Of a stretch of DNA of 26,835 nt, positions 24,190-26,835 are shown one piece after another (within the stretch, counting starts at the first letter, position 1; the number at the start of each line of letters is the position of its first letter). A model generated the notes under the pieces. It searched no databases. It was given only the letters and a program-made list of their open reading frames with translations, and was not told the origin of the DNA. The DNA comes from Stephanodiscus triporus (lineage: Eukaryota; Bacillariophyta; Thalassiosirophyceae; Thalassiosirales; Thalassiosiraceae). The position numbers were made by a program, and so were the translations under genes. The stretch spans positions 1-26,835 of the forward strand of contig JALLAZ010000061.1 of assembly GCA_036939755.1 (NCBI GenBank). The letters run 5' to 3'.

Positions 24190-26835
24190 TCAATGGTGAT
24201 TGGATATCTCTCTTTCGTCCTCCCTCTCGATGCGCTTTACGCGTTCCGACAAATCGGGCCAAAGGCCTCCCCATCGAGCCTTCCGCGCCGCGCTGTAACA
24301 CCCGGGCGCAGACCGAGCGCTCCAACCCCGACTGACCTTATGGCGTGTGATGCGGCCCTGCGTCCCATCGGGACGATCGTGTCCATCAGTCGTCGCCAAA
24401 TCGTCATCGTCATTCGTCGATCCATTCTTGGAACAGCCGCCGTTGCCGCCGCCGCAGCCCGCCGAACAATAGTCCAACAATACGTGACCACGTCTCTTCA
24501 GCGGCGCGCGGATCAGCCGTCCCCATCCCCTCCTGCGTTCGTCACCGTGCAACATTTCCAGTCCCAAACTGTCCACCGTTGAATTGAGGAATTGGGCCTC
24601 CACCTCGACGGCCTTTTGGAGGAGGTAATGCGATTGATCCTTGTGGTATGAATGGGCGGGAGTTTCCTCTTCTTGTCCATCATCGCCGTCCGCGCCGTAC
24701 CGTCTTTGCCGCAGTCGCTTCTGCAGCTGTTCCCTTTTAAGTTTTTGAGCATGGTGAATCGATTTCGATAGCACTTCTACAATGTCAATCTCGTCGAGCG
24801 ATTCGGGATGCCTCGAAGGGGCGGCCATGGCGTTGGATACGACACGGCCATGTTCATCGTCCATTACGCGTTTTTGCACCACAAGATAGGTGAACTTCTC
24901 TCCCCTCTTCCGAGTCGTGCCTCCAGGAAAGTTATGAACGAAACTGCAGAAGGAAGTGCCGAATACATCGGTTTTTGCAATTATTGATGATTTTTTGGAC
25001 GTTGGCTCGTTACGTTTCGCGCCTTCATCAATGTCGTAATACTCTTGGTCGTCGCCAACATCATCATCATCATCATCATCATCATCAGAATCGACTCTCG
25101 TCGAATCTTGCACATTGTCTTCATCATCTTCGTCTTCTTCATTTTCCTCATCACTATCCATGCTCTCCATGTACTCTAACATGGCCTTCGCTTCTTCGTC
25201 GCTCATGTCTTCTCCACCACCTAACATCATCTTGAGCTCTTCTTTCTGTCCCTCGGTCATATTATCCCACTCATCCAACAGATCTTGAAAGCTGCCCTCC
25301 TCTTCGTCATCATTTCCCCCCTCAATCTCATCCTCTCCCGTCCTGTTCCCTTCGACCTCTTCCTTCGGTTCGGCGGCTTCGTACTTCGCAAATCGGGTAT
25401 TGCGCTTTACGTGATTCCTCTGATGGCGCGACATGGGACACGTCCCATTGTGGGTGCAAGGTGCAATCACGTGGCACTCCTCAGGCCAGGTATCGTCGTC
25501 ATTGTCGTCGTCGCCGTCAGAAGACAACAATGGCTCATCACTGACATCATGAATTTCATCATCATTGGCCTCCTTTTCCGCCATTGATTGCTTCATCGCC
25601 GCCGTTGCCGTGGCCATATTCCTTTTCCTCCTCTCCTTGACCTCGGGCGGCGAGCAGCATTCCAGCAGCATACTCCGTACGCTCCTCAACATCCCGAACC
25701 CATCGGGCGTGCCCGGCTCCACGAATACCAATACACCGTTCGGGGCCAATTTTTCCCACAGCAACGCCGCCGCCGCGAGGCTCGCTGGCACGCTCGGCAG
25801 TTCGGAAAGGGTGTAAGAGCATAAAATCAGGTCAAAGGAACCTTTATTCTTCTGTTGTCGGTGTTGCTGTTTTTGCCCTTGCCTTTTCTCTTCCGCAGTC
25901 CTACGTCGTTGCTCGTCGAGCTGTTCCTGCCATGGCAGGCGACGACGGTTGTTGTTGTTGTCGTCGACGCCTTCGCCGTCGCTGTAATCGTCATCCTTGC
26001 CGCCATTCATCATCGTAGTACTGGTCGACAAAGTGGCGGGGACAGCGGAGGAAGCATCCACGATCGACTCTCCAAATGTCAAACGAGTACGAGCGTCAGT
26101 ACGCTTTTGCCACGTTTGTTCCCACCTCTCCATCCTCCTACGACGACGTTCGAGCCTCCTTAGTTCCCTGTTTTTGGATCCTTCATCGTGGAATAGCAAT
26201 CTCTCGTACTCCGCCAACATCAACTCCTCCTCCTCTCCCGCATTGTCGTCCCTGATACCCCCCTCGTTCTCCCATGGCGATCCCTCCAATACGCTCTTCA
26301 ATACCTTCTCGGTCGTCTCTCGCATGCACTGACTCGCGTCGATGGAATGTATCCAATCGATCCCGTCGTCTGCGTCGTCGTCGGTCTTTGTTCTTCCACC
26401 GCCTCCGCCACTCATACTCCGACCCACGCCGAAGACGTCCAACGCCGCGGCGCCCGACGATCCAACCCCGGATCCAAAGTCCAAGACCCGCCTGGGCCGG
26501 AAGGACCTCCTTCCTCCATGCCTGTCTCTACCTCCGCCTCCGCCACCGCCTTCGCCGCCCAGCAGACTCCGAACCTCGGCGAGTACCCTCCTCACGATGG
26601 AATAATTCGATCCGAATCGATACTTGAGGTTCGTCATCGCCTGTTCCGGGCCGTACGCCACCGGCTTCCTGCTCGCCGCCGACGTTGCGTCGCCGGCGTA
26701 CCCTGACTTCGCGAGCCTGCCGGCGGCGGCCTTGGCGGATTTCGCGCTCGTTTTCGGGATCGCCGATGCCGTCGCCGTGTTTTCCGCGTAGTAATAATCC
26801 GTGGCATCCAATCCACCGCCCATGCCATTACGGTC
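24190..26835 (-). CDS. RSM22/METTL17-family mitochondrial ribosome assembly factor, 5' end probably beyond window
   Basis: Methyltransferase-like protein needed to build the mitochondrial small ribosomal subunit. From the ATG at 26823, 877 residues can be read; the frame is open to the window edge and no mitochondrial presequence is visible, so the true start is probably upstream. Motifs: YGPEQAMTNLKYRF (57-70), the AdoMet-loop RVLDFGSGVGSSG (112-124), DLILCSYTLSELP (331-343), and LWEKLAPNGVLVFVEPGTPDGF (355-376). Cys450, Cys456 and Cys462 in ECHVIAPCTHNGTCP, with Cys626 in FCSF, match the four cysteines that bind an iron-sulphur cluster in this family. EKFTYLVVQKR and the C-terminal ARWGGLWPDL also fit. 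Very long charged inserts lie at about 190-328 and 465-620, the latter with a run of Asp, making the protein much larger than typical relatives. Confidence 0.88.
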   Translation of the reverse strand, partial: DRNGMGGGLDATDYYYAENTATASAIPKTSAKSAKAAAGRLAKSGYAGDATSAASRKPVAYGPEQAMTNLKYRFGSNYSIVRRVLAEVRSLLGGEGGGGGGGRDRHGGRRSFRPRRVLDFGSGVGSSGAAALDVFGVGRSMSGGGGGRTKTDDDADDGIDWIHSIDASQCMRETTEKVLKSVLEGSPWENEGGIRDDNAGEEEELMLAEYERLLFHDEGSKNRELRRLERRRRRMERWEQTWQKRTDARTRLTFGESIVDASSAVPATLSTSTTMMNGGKDDDYSDGEGVDDNNNNRRRLPWQEQLDEQRRRTAEEKRQGQKQQHRQQKNKGSFDLILCSYTLSELPSVPASLAAAALLWEKLAPNGVLVFVEPGTPDGFGMLRSVRSMLLECCSPPEVKERRKRNMATATAAMKQSMAEKEANDDEIHDVSDEPLLSSDGDDDNDDDTWPEECHVIAPCTHNGTCPMSRHQRNHVKRNTRFAKYEAAEPKEEVEGNRTGEDEIEGGNDDEEEGSFQDLLDEWDNMTEGQKEELKMMLGGGEDMSDEEAKAMLEYMESMDSDEENEEDEDDEDNVQDSTRVDSDDDDDDDDDVGDDQEYYDIDEGAKRNEPTSKKSSIIAKTDVFGTSFCSFVHNFPGGTTRKRGEKFTYLVVQKRVMDDEHGRVVSNAMAAPSRHPESLDEIDIVEVLSKSIHHAQKLKREQLQKRLRQRRYGADGDDGQEEETPAHSYHKDQSHYLLQKAVEVEAQFLNSTVDSLGLEMLHGDERRRGWGRLIRAPLKRRGHVLLDYCSAGCGGGNGGCSKNGSTNDDDDLATTDGHDRPDGTQGRITRHKVSRGWSARSAPGCYSAARKARWGGLWPDLSERVKRIEREDEREISNHH

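Overview
The window looks like nuclear DNA from a diatom, probably a centric one; no species can be named from sequence alone. Reasons: short GT-AG introns (67-247 bp); signal peptides followed by Phe in ASAFAP-like contexts (GIA-FSP, AEA-FLAP, DAA-FSS), the hallmark of plastid import in algae with secondary red plastids; a FAD2-type desaturase and a stand-alone bacterial-type homoserine dehydrogenase; and GC-rich genes full of Asp/Ser/Arg-coding triplet runs. No rRNA, tRNA, CRISPR array or bacterial operon was seen.

Left part (1-6519): a three-exon type II peroxiredoxin (+) converges on a small tail-anchored membrane protein (-). That gene is divergent from an intronless BCP1/BCCIP homologue (+). 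After a 0.55 kb gap, an AlkB-like 2-oxoglutarate/Fe(II) dioxygenase (-) is divergent from a two-exon FAD2-type omega-6 desaturase (+).

Middle (6803-13966): a seven-exon gene (-) encodes a 1567-residue F-box / SNF2 ATPase / RING protein with a bromodomain inside the ATPase core. It is divergent from a homoserine dehydrogenase with an ACT domain (+); a short 5' exon was found that completes its Rossmann fold.

Mobile region (14576-18116): an apparently intact PIF/Harbinger DNA transposon, with 64-bp terminal inverted repeats, a putative TAA target duplication, a DDE transposase (+) and a tail-to-tail accessory protein (-). A strong nested foldback and subterminal repeats lie inside it. From 18117 to about 19740 follows a gene-poor tract of palindromes, a TGTCG/CGACA-rich cluster, microsatellites and an array of TAGCGGTA-type repeats in both orientations.

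Right part (20070-26835): two plastid-targeted proteins of unknown function (convergent), a TIM22 inner-membrane translocase subunit (+), and an RSM22/METTL17 mitochondrial ribosome assembly factor (-) whose 5' end probably lies outside the window.

The genes do not form one pathway; they are ordinary eukaryotic single genes serving redox defence, lipid desaturation, aspartate-family amino acid synthesis, chromatin or repair, plastid and mitochondrial biogenesis. The least ordinary items are the bromodomain-split SNF2 protein and the intact Harbinger element with its neighbouring repeat field.
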